A stretch of 64,000 bases of DNA from Heliocidaris erythrogramma. Taxonomy: Eukaryota > Echinodermata > Echinoidea > Camarodonta > Echinometridae. Positions within the stretch are counted from its first letter, which is position 1, and each line of letters starts with the position of its first letter. This document shows positions 11,842 to 23,536 of this stretch, piece by piece. The DNA is taken from positions 44,155,750 to 44,219,749 of the forward strand of contig CM046858.1 in assembly GCA_025617745.1 (NCBI GenBank), written 5' to 3'. The notes beneath the pieces are model-generated. The model was not told the DNA's origin. It saw nothing but the letters and a program-made list of their open reading frames with translations, and did not search any database. The position numbers were made by a program, and so were the translations under genes.

Positions 11842-12192
11842 TGTATTGTATATCATGCAGAAAATGTGTAACTATTTTTCATTGGCGTTACAAATTAAAC
11901 AGGAAAAAAGCAAAAAAAAAAAAACTCCAGGTAACAGGAGTCTTTTCTTCTCCTATTTCCTTTGAAAATTCGGTTTCTTGATATCGTTAATATCTTGCAA
12001 TATATCAAACAAAACCAAAGAAATAATTATGACAATTTAATTTGGGGGTTCACTGGAAACAAAAGTACACTTTAAACGTATTATTAAGGATTGGCAAAGG
12101 ATCTGATGGTTTCCGATTGACTCCGAAATCTCCCACACCGTGTCAAAAATTAAATGCTAAAAAAATAATAACCCATGACATCAATATAAGAG

Positions 12193-12398
12193 TACACTGT
12201 AAAAAATATCTGTATTTTTACAGGGAAAATATACAGGTTAGTTCTGGTATTTACTCATAACAGCTAATCTGATGTTATTTGTACAGCATTTTCATAGGAA
12301 AAAGTAACAACTAATCTGTATTTTTACATCAGAAGTTATGGCGACTCTGCTGACACCAGATTTGCTGTAAAATTACAGACATTTCTTTTTACAGTGTA
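12193..12398. mobile_element. MITE with TACACTGTAAAAA termini
   Basis: The left end is tacactgtaaaaaatat and the right end ctttttacagtgta, with TA at both outer edges as for a TA target duplication. The 206-bp interior holds further tttttacag words. Termini of this type are widespread in Tc1/mariner-like miniature elements. Confidence 0.8.
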
Positions 12399-12513
12399 GC
12401 CTTCACATTACATATTTCCCTTTTTCTTATAATTTATTATGTTCACATTTTACGAAATTTTCATTACAGATACGGTGAAGTAACATTGCCCGGATTTAGC
12501 CGCTGTTTATCTT

Positions 12514-12722
12514 CACTCTAAAAAGTGAAATGTTAAATCTACATTCAAAAGGTTGGAGGAGTGACAACATTTTCAAAATGGTAAATGAACACTTTTAAGA
12601 TGCTGCATACAGCCTTTAAACTATTAGATCCAGCATGTTAAAATTGTGTATTTACCATTTTAAAAAGGTTGTCACTCCTCCAACCTTTTACATGTAGATT
12701 TAACATTTGAGTTTTTAGAGTG
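12514..12722. mobile_element. MITE with long inverted repeats (CACTCTAAAAA ends)
   Basis: The left arm begins cactctaaaaagtgaaatgt and contains aggttggaggagtgacaac. The right arm is its inverse, ending ttgagtttttagagtg. Arms extend about 80 bp with few mismatches, so transcripts would fold into a long hairpin. Confidence 0.85.
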
Positions 12723-14050
12723 TTCGAGACTAGTATCGGGATCCTGAAATTTTGATTAATAAATAGGAATATACTCACAAACGATTTTTTTTTCTTCCAA
12801 AGTTGAGTAATATGCAAATAAGTGGAGAAGTTACCGACTGTGTTATGAACATGGTGAAATTCCCTACTGATATTTAACTTATTTAGTAGATTTCAAGAAA
12901 ATGGCTTTTTAATTTTGAAGCTTTTTTAAATTTTGAAGCTTTTTTAAAGAAGATCAGACTATATTTCATTATAGAATGGACGCAAGGAGGTCAAAATACA
13001 TAATTGCCGCTCGACCATGCAAATTCCGGTGTCACCTTTTGGTTTCGTGGACCTTCGGTCTCTCCAAAACCCAAACCTTCCGAATAAGTTTCAAAAGGCC
13101 TGCTAGACCAAACAAAACATTCAGTCCTTTGAGCATCCCGTCTTTTGAACCATCCGACAAGTCATCAGAAAGCTCATAAGACCGAAATATTGGTCTTGTG
13201 CAGCCTTTGGTCTTTTTAACTTCGGTTATTTGAGATGTCCCCTCTCTGCAGCTTTAGGCCTACATGGTCATGGTATATGGTCTTCAAGCTTTGACTTCAT
13301 CAAGAGTCTTTAACACACGTTTACGTCATCATGAACCATGATCCATTCCCCCATTTTAAATAAATGCTTAAGGCTATTACAGATTTTTAAGTGCCTCAAA
13401 TAGAGGAGAATACGATAAAAAATGTTCAATTGCTTCTTTCCGACAGTTTCTCATTTTGAACAGGGACATTTCAAACAGTCGTGTACAGGGGAGACGAGAA
13501 AATTGCCTGCTTTAAATCTTGACCCCACTTCTTTCCATGACGTTCAACAAAATGACACAAAACGGCACAACATTAGCCGTCTTCATGTATTTTCATAAGC
13601 TCGAAAACACCTCGGGGACCGGTCCACTTCACGACCAATCATCCCGCCGATGATGCGGGCGAGGATGACAGCGAGAATTGGGAGGAGGCTGAGAGTAACA
13701 TAACACCACGTTCATCAAGTATGCAGTGTATTATGGTCTCCGCCGTCCCTCTCCGGAATGTGCCCCAAAAGAATTGCGCGGGAAACGCGAGAGGAGAACT
13801 TGTCAAATACTGAAAGTCAAATCAGGCAGCCCGCGGATCACAATGCTTGCGGCGTTTGCAAATTTCGGACATAATCATTTGGATATTTGTTTTCTTGTTT
13901 TCCCGAAAGTAGGTGTATCGTATTTTATTGAGGCAATAATCAAATAATTTACATTTTTGTAATATCGAAGGACAACGCTTACCTACAATGCATAACACAG
14001 ACGCTATTGGCTAATAAAATTTGTATAAAGCCAGGCCTATTCATCCATTT
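12723..14050. other. Intergenic with one GC-rich block
   Basis: No gene is seen. Bases 13620-13860 are noticeably richer in GC and CpG than the surroundings; the plus-strand frame there (13726-13947) shows no recognisable family. Confidence 0.45.
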
Positions 14051-14090
14051 ACTGAGAGAAAGAGAAAGAGAGAGAGAATAAGATATATAT

Positions 14091-14132
<42 letters not shown>

Positions 14133-14136
14133 TAAG

Positions 14137-14176
<40 letters not shown>
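14051..14176. repeat. (GA)n / (AT)n compound microsatellite
   Basis: GA runs alternate twice with ataagatatatat segments, giving a short higher-order duplication. Confidence 0.95.
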
Positions 14177-14179
<3 letters not shown>

Positions 14180-14624
14180 TGCCAGGATTTTACGTGAAAC
14201 GAATTATTTGTCCCACATTTTAGTTAAGCTATTTTGTTGCTGATTTTGAATTACTAACATTAGATATATTATATCAAGGAGTTACCACAGAACATGTTGT
14301 GGAATTCATGTATCTGTATTCGAAGGAGAACAGAATTATGGAATTAGCTGTCCAGCATCTTCACTGCGTTTTTCTCAGAGTTCTTACGTTTCAAACATCC
14401 TTTCGCAGAAGTAGCTCAGAGATATAATTATTCTCACGAAATCAAATACATGACTGTATCCGTTGGTCATTAAAGCCGGGGAAGCGTCATACCTTCGTCC
14501 ATGGAAAAGCCCAGTCCACTTGATGTTAATTAGTTTCTATAGTCTTGTCATGCATATTATACATATTTATGTCTTTTTATAGATTCTCACGCTGAGTCTG
14601 GTCATTCGGAACATTTGCTGTTAA

Positions 14625-14865
14625 CCCTTTCAAGGCCGACGGGACTTTTCAGTCCCAGATCAGACTAAGCTTGTTTGTAAAAAAATGCCATGCATCTTCA
14701 CCCCTTTCCTGTCTGATGGGACTTTGAGTCCCTATTCAGTGATTTAATTAACACTACATTTTTTTCCACTTTTTAAAAATTTCTGTCATATTTAGTATGA
14801 AAATAGTGCAGAAAAAAATCACAGAACATATCTGAACATTTCACCATAATTTGGGATTGAAAGGG
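14625..14865. mobile_element. piggyBac-type MITE flanked by TTAA
   Basis: TTAA at 14621-14624 is followed by CCCTTTCAAGGCCGACGGG, and the right end TTGAAAGGG is followed by TTAA at 14866-14869. A TTAA duplication with CCC/GGG termini is the piggyBac signature. The 241-bp element has no ORF. Internal gggactt and agtccc words make sub-hairpins. Confidence 0.75.
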
Positions 14866-14999
14866 TTAACGTTGCTCTTTAAAAGAAGAAGCATCTCATC
14901 TTTCCTTTCCTTCTGTTCATGTCCATTCTGATAATTATGTTTTACACATTTTGATGTCAAAGTTGTAATATTACTATATAATGGTCAAGTAGTGGCAGC

Positions 15000-15560
15000 T
15001 TGGGGGGGGGGGGGCGGCACAACCAGCCCGTGCACCATTTTTAAAACAATGTGACACACAATATACACAAAATGTATCTCCTTCCAATTTTCAGCCCAAA
15101 AGGCATCTAAAAATGTGATAACTCTCGACCCCCCTCCCCCCCTTTTTTTTTTGGTGCTGGTCAAAGAATTTTGGTGTAATTTATCACCTAAATGTAATGC
15201 TTTTTCGGAATTGTGCCCCTCCCCTTTTGTTTTATTAAACAAGGGAAATGCCCAGGGCAGTTTCGCCTGCATTAATAGCGCAATTATTGGGGCAAAATTT
15301 TGGTGCAAAATCAAAGGTTGGGGCAAGGCCGTACGCAGCGGGGGGGGGGGGGGCAACTGCCCCCCCCCCCAGAAATTTCAAAATCATACTTTTTTTAAAT
15401 CGGGTTTTAGACTTTTTTAAATGATCCAATAATAAAAAGCGATCATCTTGCCCCCCCCCCCCCAGGAAAAAATTTCTGCGTACGGCCTTGGTTGGGGGTA
15501 CTTAAGGGGTGCTGCCCCTGGCCTGAGCCCTCCCCCCCCCCCACCCCCGTATGGACCAGG
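15000..15560. repeat. Poly-G/poly-C-rich dispersed repeat region
   Basis: At least six G or C runs of 10-15 bases lie in AT-rich DNA. They generate proline/glycine-rich chance ORFs on both strands. One clear MITE (15324-15490) is embedded. Confidence 0.6.
15324..15490. mobile_element. 167-bp hAT-like MITE with 15-bp termini and 8-bp target duplication
   Basis: The termini are CAAGGCCGTACGCAG and CTGCGTACGGCCTTG, perfect inverse repeats. The flanking 8-mer ggttgggg (15316-15323) recurs at the right edge (15490-15497, sharing one base with the terminus). G/C runs lie just inside both ends. Confidence 0.8.
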
Positions 15561-16625
15561 TACCCCATTTGTATATTAAAATCCCCTTCAACTAAGATTT
15601 ATTGGACAGTGAAGTTGATTTGAAAACAAGCTGTGTGTTTTTAAAAAGCAGAATATGTGTAGATGAAATATTTGCCATTGGGACACTTTTGGGGTGCTGC
15701 CACTCCATCAGATCCCTTGAAGAAATTCATCTACTATACTTTAAACACTTTAAGTCTCCTCCCCTTAGAATCATTCCTACCTAGTTTGGTTACATTCTAC
15801 AGGTAGCAATAGGTTGTATACAGAATAAGGAAGAATGTCTATTTGGTGTCGCAGGCTCTTGGGGCATAATCCCCCCCCCCCCCCCTTAAGGCTTATGTAC
15901 CTTATTTGCATTAATTTAGATCCTCTTTGCCTAAGGATGATTCTTACCTAATTTGGTTAAAACCTAGCCAAGGATTTAAAAATATCTCATTTTCACAATA
16001 GGGTATCCTGTTTAAGAAATTGAAGTCTACTTCCTCTAAGGATGAAACCTACCAACTTTGCAACAGGGCTTTAAGAAGAAGAAGCAAACATGAATCTAAT
16101 TACTGCCATTATTGGGATGATCCCTGCCAAATTTGGTTGAAATCCACTCCCCGCAAAGTTTTGGGAAGAAGTCAAATGCACGTGTACAATACATGTGCAT
16201 ACTACTATGTACAGTATATGTACATACTGTATATACTGTACGGAGAGACAAAACTAAATTTTACCAAAACTTAACCGAGTTAAACTGTCAGTATGACCTT
16301 TAATGTGATGAAAATGGAAGATTGGGGTATTCATTTGAAGAGGAGAACTTAAGGACAATTCCTACCAAGAATGGTGCTAAGTTTCAAAGAACTTGAACAA
16401 ATACTTTTGAAATAAAATAAATATTCATAAACTTAACCTCAGGTTGACTTTTGACCTGAAAATTTTCCACGTTATTTGTGATACTCTACAACCATTGTGT
16501 GCAAGTTTCATGAAAATTGAACATATACTTTTGAAATGAGAGCATTTCCAAAGTTGTTGACGCCATCGCCGTCGGAAAAGCGGCGCCTATGTCTCACTTT
16601 TTGCTTACGCAGGCGAGACAAAAAA
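15560..16625. repeat. Degenerate repeat array ending in a GAGACAAAAA-type terminus
   Basis: Words like ttacctaatttggttaaaa, tgccaaatttggttgaaat and taccaagaatggtgctaag recur at 15770, 15940, 16045, 16120 and 16360. Another word recurs as tttcaaagaacttgaacaaa at 16380 and tttcatgaaaattgaacata at 16507. The right end (16559-16622) carries gccgtcggaaaagcggcgcc, then gtctcac and aggcgagacaaaaa. It appears to be one non-coding dispersed element with internal decayed monomers. Confidence 0.6.
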
Positions 16626-16957
16626 CCTAGATCTGTCCCTGTCAAGTAATATCTTTATTTCATTGTGTACACATGAAGTAGATGTCAAGTCATTTCCATT
16701 TGAGAAATTTTCAACTGAACTGAGAATGATATCCTTTTATCTGCAATCCATACAGGTACTTTTGATTTGGTACGAGTATTAAAGTTTCATGTGGACTTCG
16801 CTATTGATAACAGAGCCATGTGACATAACTATAGCTTTTTTTTTTAACATCAATTTCATCATGTCTTATAAAGCATGGTTGGAAAACCATCTCGCGTGAC
16901 TTTTTCTGGTATATTATAATAGTACCAGTAGGCTACATAAGATATGATGTTATCAGT

Positions 16958-17110
16958 TAGTCATCATCATCACCACCACCGTCAATGATGACATCACCAC
17001 CATCATTCCCATCATTCCCATTATCGTCATTAATCGTCATCATCACCATCTTCATCATTATCATCATCATCATCATCACGAATCAGCATCATCTTCATCA
17101 TCAATTGAGT
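16958..17110. repeat. (ATC)n / (CAT)n microsatellite
   Basis: Imperfect CAT/ATC triplets cover about 150 bases. The apparent plus-strand ORF is only this composition. Confidence 0.9.
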
Positions 17111-17186
17111 ATTATTATCACCAGTGATTATCCTGTTATCCATTTTGTTATTTTATTCAAGTCTTAGTTATTCTTGTATAATAAAT

Positions 17187-17310
17187 GTCGTCTGTTCAGA
17201 GCCGGAACGGCGTTAACGGCTATACTTTCCCACAGAGTTAACACCCTTCTGGCTCCAAACAGACGATGTATTCTATGAGTTAACGCCCTTCCAGCTCTCA
17301 GCAGACGATT
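17187..17310. repeat. Hairpin-family copy 1 (three arms)
   Basis: Left arm gtcgtctgttcagagccgga continues cggcgttaac. It is followed by two inverse arms, gagttaacacccttctggct and gagttaacgcccttccagct, each ending in cagacgat. The left arm lies outside the contig overlap; the right part recurs at 27369-27452. Confidence 0.75.
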
Positions 17311-17387
17311 TGTTCATTTCAAGAAATGTGAGCAATTTCATTTCTTTGGCAGCCTTCATCAACAACACACCACTATAACTGACTATC

Positions 17388-18122
17388 CCCTGCCGGAAAT
17401 AACACAGTGTGACACAGTGCGTTCATAGTGTGCGTTGGTGTTGACCGGCAACCGCGGGCACTAATATGAAAACACATCTTCGAACCGAGGAAACACACGA
17501 GACCGAGGACCGTCCTCGTTTTTATTTACAGTTTGTTGGCTTTATTTTTAGCTTCTAACTACACTGTTGAACTTTCGAGCATAAATGAGCAGAGTCCACG
17601 TTTGGGTGGTAGTGAAATTTTTCGTGGTATAATTTTTTTTTTTTTGGGGGGGGCTTACGCACTCTATCCAACAGGCGGGCACGCCCGGAAAGCATGTTAC
17701 AATAGAACGGGATTTATTTTTAGTCTTCCAGGATTATTCTCTTCAAAAACAATTGAAAAATAACTGAATACTTAATTATGAATAAGTCCACGGTTGGGTA
17801 ATGTTGACACACAGTCCTCGTTTTCCGGTGATAACACGTACGTGTGTTCACATAGTCGACTCTATGAAGATGTGATTCACATTATTAAAACACTCACATT
17901 TAACAGTGTGAAGATGATTTCACACCGTGGACACCTCCACAGTGTGGTTTACCACAGTGTTCACATAGTGATGTTTGATTACACAGTGTGAATTTACTCG
18001 CTCACAATGTGAAGATCTGATTCGCAATGTTGAAACGCTCGAATCTAACAGAGTGAAGATGATTTCACACTGTGTTTCACATTGTGAACACACTGTGGGA
18101 CACTGTGTCCTTTCCGGCAGGG
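17388..18122. mobile_element. 735-bp non-autonomous element with CCCTGCCGGAAA termini and CACAGTGTG interior
   Basis: The left end is ccctgccggaaataacacag with gtgacacagtg inside. The right end is the inverse (cactgtgtcctttccggcaggg). The interior is dense in palindromic words such as ttcacactgtg, ttcacattgtgaa and cacagtgtggtttaccacagtgt, a poly-T/G tract and an AT-rich part. There is no transposase. The allele copy is at 27531-28266, and a relative lies at 2611-3170. Confidence 0.7.
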
Positions 18123-18179
18123 ATGGCTTGATGTTGAAGCATCGTGTAATACAAAGCAACGAGTAATACAAACGAAAAT

Positions 18180-20813
18180 ATTCTTCAAAGTGAACAGAGT
18201 GTTTTATTCCCTGTAAAAATCACAAACATAACAAAACAAAGCTGATTAAACATGGAATACAACCTTACAAAGGACCTCATAATTAAGTTGCACAACCTTT
18301 CAAGAGTTTCAATAAATAAAGACACAGAGAAAAAGAATTTCATCACATCTCCTAAGTGCAGATTTGATACAACCCACACTTAAGTATTAAAATGACATTA
18401 AGAAACATTTTGACATTTTTCTCTTTTTTCCTTCTAACAATTCATACATCTTTTAAAAGGGAAGGGATATATTTTGTATCATTTGATAATGGCATGCAAA
18501 ATGCATGGGTTAAACATACTACACTTTTGGAATGTTAGGGATTTACATCGTAAAAGTGATCAGATGAACTCATTTATTTTATAAAAGGCAAAGGTGGCAT
18601 GTTAAATACAATGTATAAATAAAAGTTTGCTACCAATAAATATGTATTGCCCTGAAGAGAATATGGTTAGAAGCATAATTTCAAATTTAAATAGTTTGCT
18701 GAACTGACCAAAGATGAGTTTATATTTTTCAATAAATTAAATATTAATGTATTTTCCAATAAATGTGGATGATAATAATTAAATCTATAGATTGTGGAGA
18801 ATTTTGATTGTATTCATGATTAAGTTCATAACGAAGATCGTCATTTTATTTCTACAATTTGATCCAAGAAATGTAAGAAAAACCCTGCCTTGTGTACAGA
18901 TAAGAATAAATTTACGTTACAGAGCACAATACAATTTCAGAGATGGACATTTGAAATCATTACACATTATGACCTTGAGTTTTAAAAAATAAAAGTAATA
19001 TTAATGAAAGTAATGAAAGAATACTAGTAAATTACAAAAACAATTAACTTTTCCACATGAAATATTGTCAAAAACAAACATTTGAGTTTGAAACTCATTG
19101 ATAACTCAATTGATAATCAACAGCAAGTTGATGAATAACTTGGGGGAAAAAAGCATGATTATCAATTATAGGCTTTAAAATATCACTTAAATTTAAGGCA
19201 GACATAAACACAGTGCAAAAGGCCCATTCTATTTGAAAGAAAAGTTTGTCATATACTGGCATAAGAAATATGAATAACCAACATTTCAGATATCTTCAAA
19301 TCATAAACACACATCTTTTCAACTCGGGATAAACCCAGCAGACTGGCTGAACCTTCGTATCGCACTTCAATATGTCACATACCCTCATGTAATTCCCTCT
19401 CCCTCAAAAAAAAAAAAAAATCATTCAATCCAGAATTGCCATACATAATGAGTTAAGATATATCATCAGTTGACTCATAAAGAGAGAGTCCTTTTGAAAA
19501 GAAAAACCCACAAATTCCCCAAATTATAAAAGGAAGGAAACAACCGAAAACCTCTTCGGGTTGGAACTTCAAACATACTGCAATAGCCAAAACCATGCTG
19601 TCAAATCATTCAATCCAATCTCCTTACAAGCCTTTGACAAGAACATTCATGTTTGTCGTCCCCCTTCCCCTATTTCCTCTCTCCCTCTCCCCCTCCCCCT
19701 TATCAGAAATTTATCTCATACTTATGTTTCGTACACATCCAAACATATTTGGATATCTTGGGACATTCTATTCAATATCTAATGCTGATCAAAGAAAAAA
19801 AAACATATACATGTGACATAGCCCCATTGTCAAAATATTCACCTATTTTACAAGTTCAAAATATGTTCTATTTCCTTTAAAAAAAAATACACGATTGGCT
19901 CTTACGAAGAGCCAAGATAATATCAACTTCACTCATTGCACAAAGTCTTTGATAACATTGCTGTACTCTTGACAATAATGAAAACACACATTTCATTTTT
20001 TTTACAAGTTTTGAAGAGGAAAGAAAACTGTTGTATCTGTTATGTACATGAAGGTGAGTTTCATAATATCTACTATGACATGTACAATGAGTATTATTTT
20101 ATTCTTGGATCTGACAGACCAATCTATTATTATATGGTCTGTTGAGTGCCAGAAGGGCGTTAATTCATATCCTTTAACATCCTTCTGGTTCTGAGCTGAC
20201 AATACTTATCATCTGTTCATAGCCAGTAGGGCACTTTGTGTCAAAGTTTTTGAGTTCACGCCTTCCTGATTCTCAATTAATAATTATCTGATATCATCCA
20301 AATTAAGGATTATACATGTACTAATAAGTATGTCAAATCTTGCATTGCAGATAATGGATTCTGTACATGAATCTTGCAATATTGTTCATGCCTATGTCTC
20401 ACACTTTTGAACTATATGGTACATAAAATTGACTATGTACACTCCATAAATCCTCTATTCATTTAAGAATGATGATAATGTGAAGCACTATGTTAATACA
20501 GCTCACACACACACACAAACATGTGCATGGGACTACATGGAATGGAATGGCATTGAAATAAATGAATTATGAATATAAAAGTTTTTGAGGAGGATGGTGT
20601 TTCTCCAGTCACAGATTACAATATTTCAACCTGATTAGAAGCAGAAAAGTCTCACTTCACATCATTTGTGAACATCACTGCAATCCACTTTGCATCAAGT
20701 CTGAATTAATTCGTAGGTAGCAGTGTTGCACAGAATACGCAGTTTTCAAATCTATTTGATCGAGTTCATTTCCTTCACACAGTCTTAAAAGTTTCTCCAC
20801 GACCTTCTCAATT
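18180..20813 (-). other. Runx: Probable Runx 3' UTR (first copy)
   Basis: No coding signal is seen below the Runx stop. The stretch is AT-rich and ends at a good candidate poly(A) site: AATAAA on the minus strand at 18203-18208, with T- and GT-rich sequence beyond it at about 18140-18175. An inverted-repeat element starts at 18122, just after the proposed cleavage region. Other AATAAA matches lie inside (for example near 20096), so shorter forms are possible. Two hairpin-family copies lie within it at 20135-20285. The extent is inference from signals only. Confidence 0.4.
20135..20285. repeat. Hairpin-family copies 2a and 2b, in the probable Runx 3' UTR
   Basis: Copy 2a: ggtctgttgagtgccagaag pairs with ccttctggttctgagctgac. 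Copy 2b: catctgttcatagccagtag pairs more weakly with cgccttcctgattctcaatt. The two copies are adjacent. The duplicate contig has them at about 30274-30424. Confidence 0.7.
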
Positions 20814-21685
20814 TCAATATGGCCGCCAGACGTCCTCTTTTCTCGAGTCGTCTACTGTGGGTAAGTGTCCGACGGTGGTGTTAATGTTCATTTGTCCCAT
20901 GCTTTGTTGCATGGGTGAGATGTTGGTGACAGGGCTGTTGTTTCGGTGTTGCTGCATCAGTGCGACCCCACTGTTCTGCATACCCATAGATTGTCCCATG
21001 GTCCTGGCTGTATTCAGTTCAATCTGACTTTGAGGATGGCTGCCATAGTTCAGAGCAACCGTCAGAGACATTTCAGCCGAGGGATGAGGGAGGTGGGGGA
21101 TAGTTTCCGCGGCGACATCCCGAGGCCTGTTATCCTGCTTGAGTTCCTGTTTGTCCTCCGGTCTCGATGACGGGAGCATGGGCAGATGGGAGCCATCGTA
21201 GTAGGTTTGCGAGGACGGAGACGACATGTACAGGTGGGGGTACAGAGGATATGGGGGTGAATTTGGCAGGTAAGGAGGCGACGTGAGAGTGACGGGCGTG
21301 GAGCTGGAACTGGAGAAGATATCTTGAGACAGCGGGAATGGGTTGGGGGTCATTGGCAAGATGGTACGCGGTGACTCACCACCGGACGACAGCACCGACA
21401 TCGATGAAGGCGTGAAAGAGACGGAGCTGACAGCCGGAGTCGATGGGTAGATGAAGCGCGAGTCTTGGACATCGCTCGCCCTGCTGATGGAGGTCGGGTA
21501 GATGGACTCGGCCTTGGGGTATTGCTGCAGGGCTGAGTTCTGTTGGCCTAGCAACGCTAGCTCCGTAGGTTCGGTCTTGATCTGAGGTGTGAGGATGGAG
21601 GAGTCTGAGGGTTGTGCCACTGATGTTGGATAAGGATTGTAGTAAGACCAGGGCTTCGAAGGCTGCCCTTGATGCTGAATGTTAT
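20814..21685 (-). CDS. Runx: Runx terminal coding exon (first assembled copy)
   Basis: This is the last coding exon of a runt-related transcription factor. Runx proteins bind DNA with CBF-beta through a Runt domain and activate or repress through the C-terminal region encoded here. Counting from the split first codon, the 290 residues include KPWSYY near 11-16, which aligns with the PPWSYDQSY stretch of vertebrate RUNX1; an IKTE sumoylation-type motif near 36-39; and GGESPRTILP near 102-111, matching GGERSPPRILP of RUNX proteins. The terminal VWRPY is the Groucho/TLE-recruiting pentapeptide that defines the family. The middle is Ser/Pro/Tyr-rich and probably disordered. The minus-strand acceptor reads ctacag|ataac with a T-rich tract before it. 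The exon starts with two bases that complete an Asp codon with the last g of the 49790-49975 exon. The stop is TGA directly after VWRPY. Vertebrates split this region over two exons; here it is one. Family identity is very secure. The start is a splice site, not an ATG. Confidence 0.95.
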
Positions 21686-21850
21686 CTGTAGTCAAAAAAA
21701 CACAATAAAATACAATACAGCTCAGTTAATATCTTTGTTAATTTCAATTCTGTGCTAGAGTATTATTCTCAGTGACTTTTCACTCCAGTATAAAATCACC
21801 AGTTACTGAACCTGCTGAATAACCTAAATATTAAAAAATAGAACAAAAAA

Positions 21851-21925
21851 TGTTACAAGCCAGAAGGATGTTAACACTATGTAAAAGTGTATGATGTAAT
21901 GCCTTTCTGGCTCTCAACAGAGTAT
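21851..21925. repeat. Hairpin-family copy 3, in the last Runx intron
   Basis: The arms acaagccagaaggatgttaa and gtaatgcctttctggctctc enclose a short loop and end in caacagag. The duplicate is at about 31989-32062. Confidence 0.7.
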
Positions 21926-22612
21926 ATGCCTTCAATATCATTTAAAACTTTTATTTAACATGCTTATACCAAGAGATGTCTCTGAATCTAATTTGCCACA
22001 TTTTCTGTGCTTTTATAAAGTTGCTGCCTCCACTATAGTATAGGCCTACTAACCTATATACATGCGATTCTTTCAATTTTACTTTTTAGAAAATGAATTT
22101 TAAGAATCTAAAATATGTTTTTCAGCCAAGAGAGCACCTCATATGGCACTTATATAGAGAAAGAACATTGTCATTTAACAGCTGATAATACATGATCCAT
22201 GTCTCATACTCAACATGAGTCATTAGAAAGGTCAGACAGAAGTTCAAACTATATTTTCCCCTCTCTCACTCTCTCTCCTCCTCACACATACATCTCAACA
22301 GCTTCGGCATATGAATCACAGCTCAGGGTATGAGTTACTACATATGCAATTCATGTACAATGTCCTCTTTGTTGGCAAAGGACACAGGATAGTGTTGCGG
22401 GGTTCATTGGAAATTCAATCTCAAACTGCTCATTCATACCTTGTTTCTTTCACCCTTATAATGCATTTCATATTTGTATTGATTTGTGTTCCAAACTTCA
22501 TTTGAAATACACAGTTGTCTAGAATTTGCATTTGTTTTTATTTCTGCAATTTAAATATTAATACACTGCTTACAGGAACAAGCCTAAGGGAATAAGAAAA
22601 TTAACAGTCACT

Positions 22613-22693
22613 TAACCCATTGTCTAGGGGAACAGAATGGATCATGTATTAAGCTTATGGCAATGAGAGAATCCAGCAGTCGACGGGTTAATT
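22613..22693. mobile_element. Possible small TTAA-flanked element
   Basis: TTAACCCATTGTCTAG at the left and CAGTCGACGGGTTAA at the right give TTAA-CCC...GGG-TTAA ends, as in piggyBac-type miniatures. The inverse match beyond the first bases is weak. The duplicate is at about 32753-32832. Confidence 0.35.
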
Positions 22694-23304
22694 AGACAAA
22701 GACTGATGCACACCTAACATCACTTGGTATTCCCAGTTCATAATGGAAATGATGAAGACAGATTAAACAAAAATTGACAACCATTTGTCTGCAGAAACGC
22801 GCAACTTTTCGTATTGCATAATATTTAGTGATATCGTTACTTGGTACTTTTGTATCCCTGCTAATTCAAAGCTTCCTTTCAGTTGTTTTATTTTGAAAGC
22901 AGTGAAAAAAGAAAGAAAAAAGGTCACATCGTGCTCAAGATCAGCGTTGGGGTTTCCCCATTGCTTTAAGTTCCTTGTTTGAAAAAAAAACTCATTCTAA
23001 ACTATTTTCTTCCTGTTTCAGAATTTGACTGGGTGTAGATGACTTGCAAAAGTTGTGAACACTATTATTGATGGCATGTACACTTGAGAAAGGAGTTTAG
23101 GTTACAGCACTGAAGTTAAGTTAAGTTAATTCCTAATGTTTACATCATGTGCAAGATATCAAGTGCTATAGCTGCCAAATCAAGGCTGTTATCTTTGTAT
23201 TGGCACCAAGTAAATGACTTTACAAATCAGAAAGGAATTAAGTTAATTAATGAGTCTAAATTCTACATTTGCAAGTCGCTGAGGACTGCCACTTTGGAAG
23301 ATAA

Positions 23305-23498
23305 TACAGTTAAACCTGCTTTAGCGACCACCTGTATAGAAAGACCACCTATCCATAAAGACCATAATATTTGTTTCCCTTCAAAAGTGTTTCTCATTGA
23401 AAAATGTGTTAAAGGAACCTGTACATAAAGACCACCTGCTCATAAAGACCGCTTTTCTTGTCTCCCTTGAGCGGTCTTTATAGACAGGTTTCACTGTA
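23305..23498. mobile_element. 194-bp MITE with TACAGT[T/G]AAACCTG termini
   Basis: The left end tacagttaaacctgctttag and right end tatagacaggtttcactgta are inverse. TA at both edges fits a TA target duplication. The interior repeats aaagaccacct and aaagaccgc words. The duplicate is at 33440-33633. Confidence 0.8.
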
Positions 23499-23536
23499 CC
23501 ATGGATACTGGTGTGAATCATGTGTGTCCTGTGATA

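Noticed and set aside
14985-15429. Proline- and glycine-rich ORFs on both strands
   Set aside because: Produced by poly-C and poly-G runs in the repeat region.
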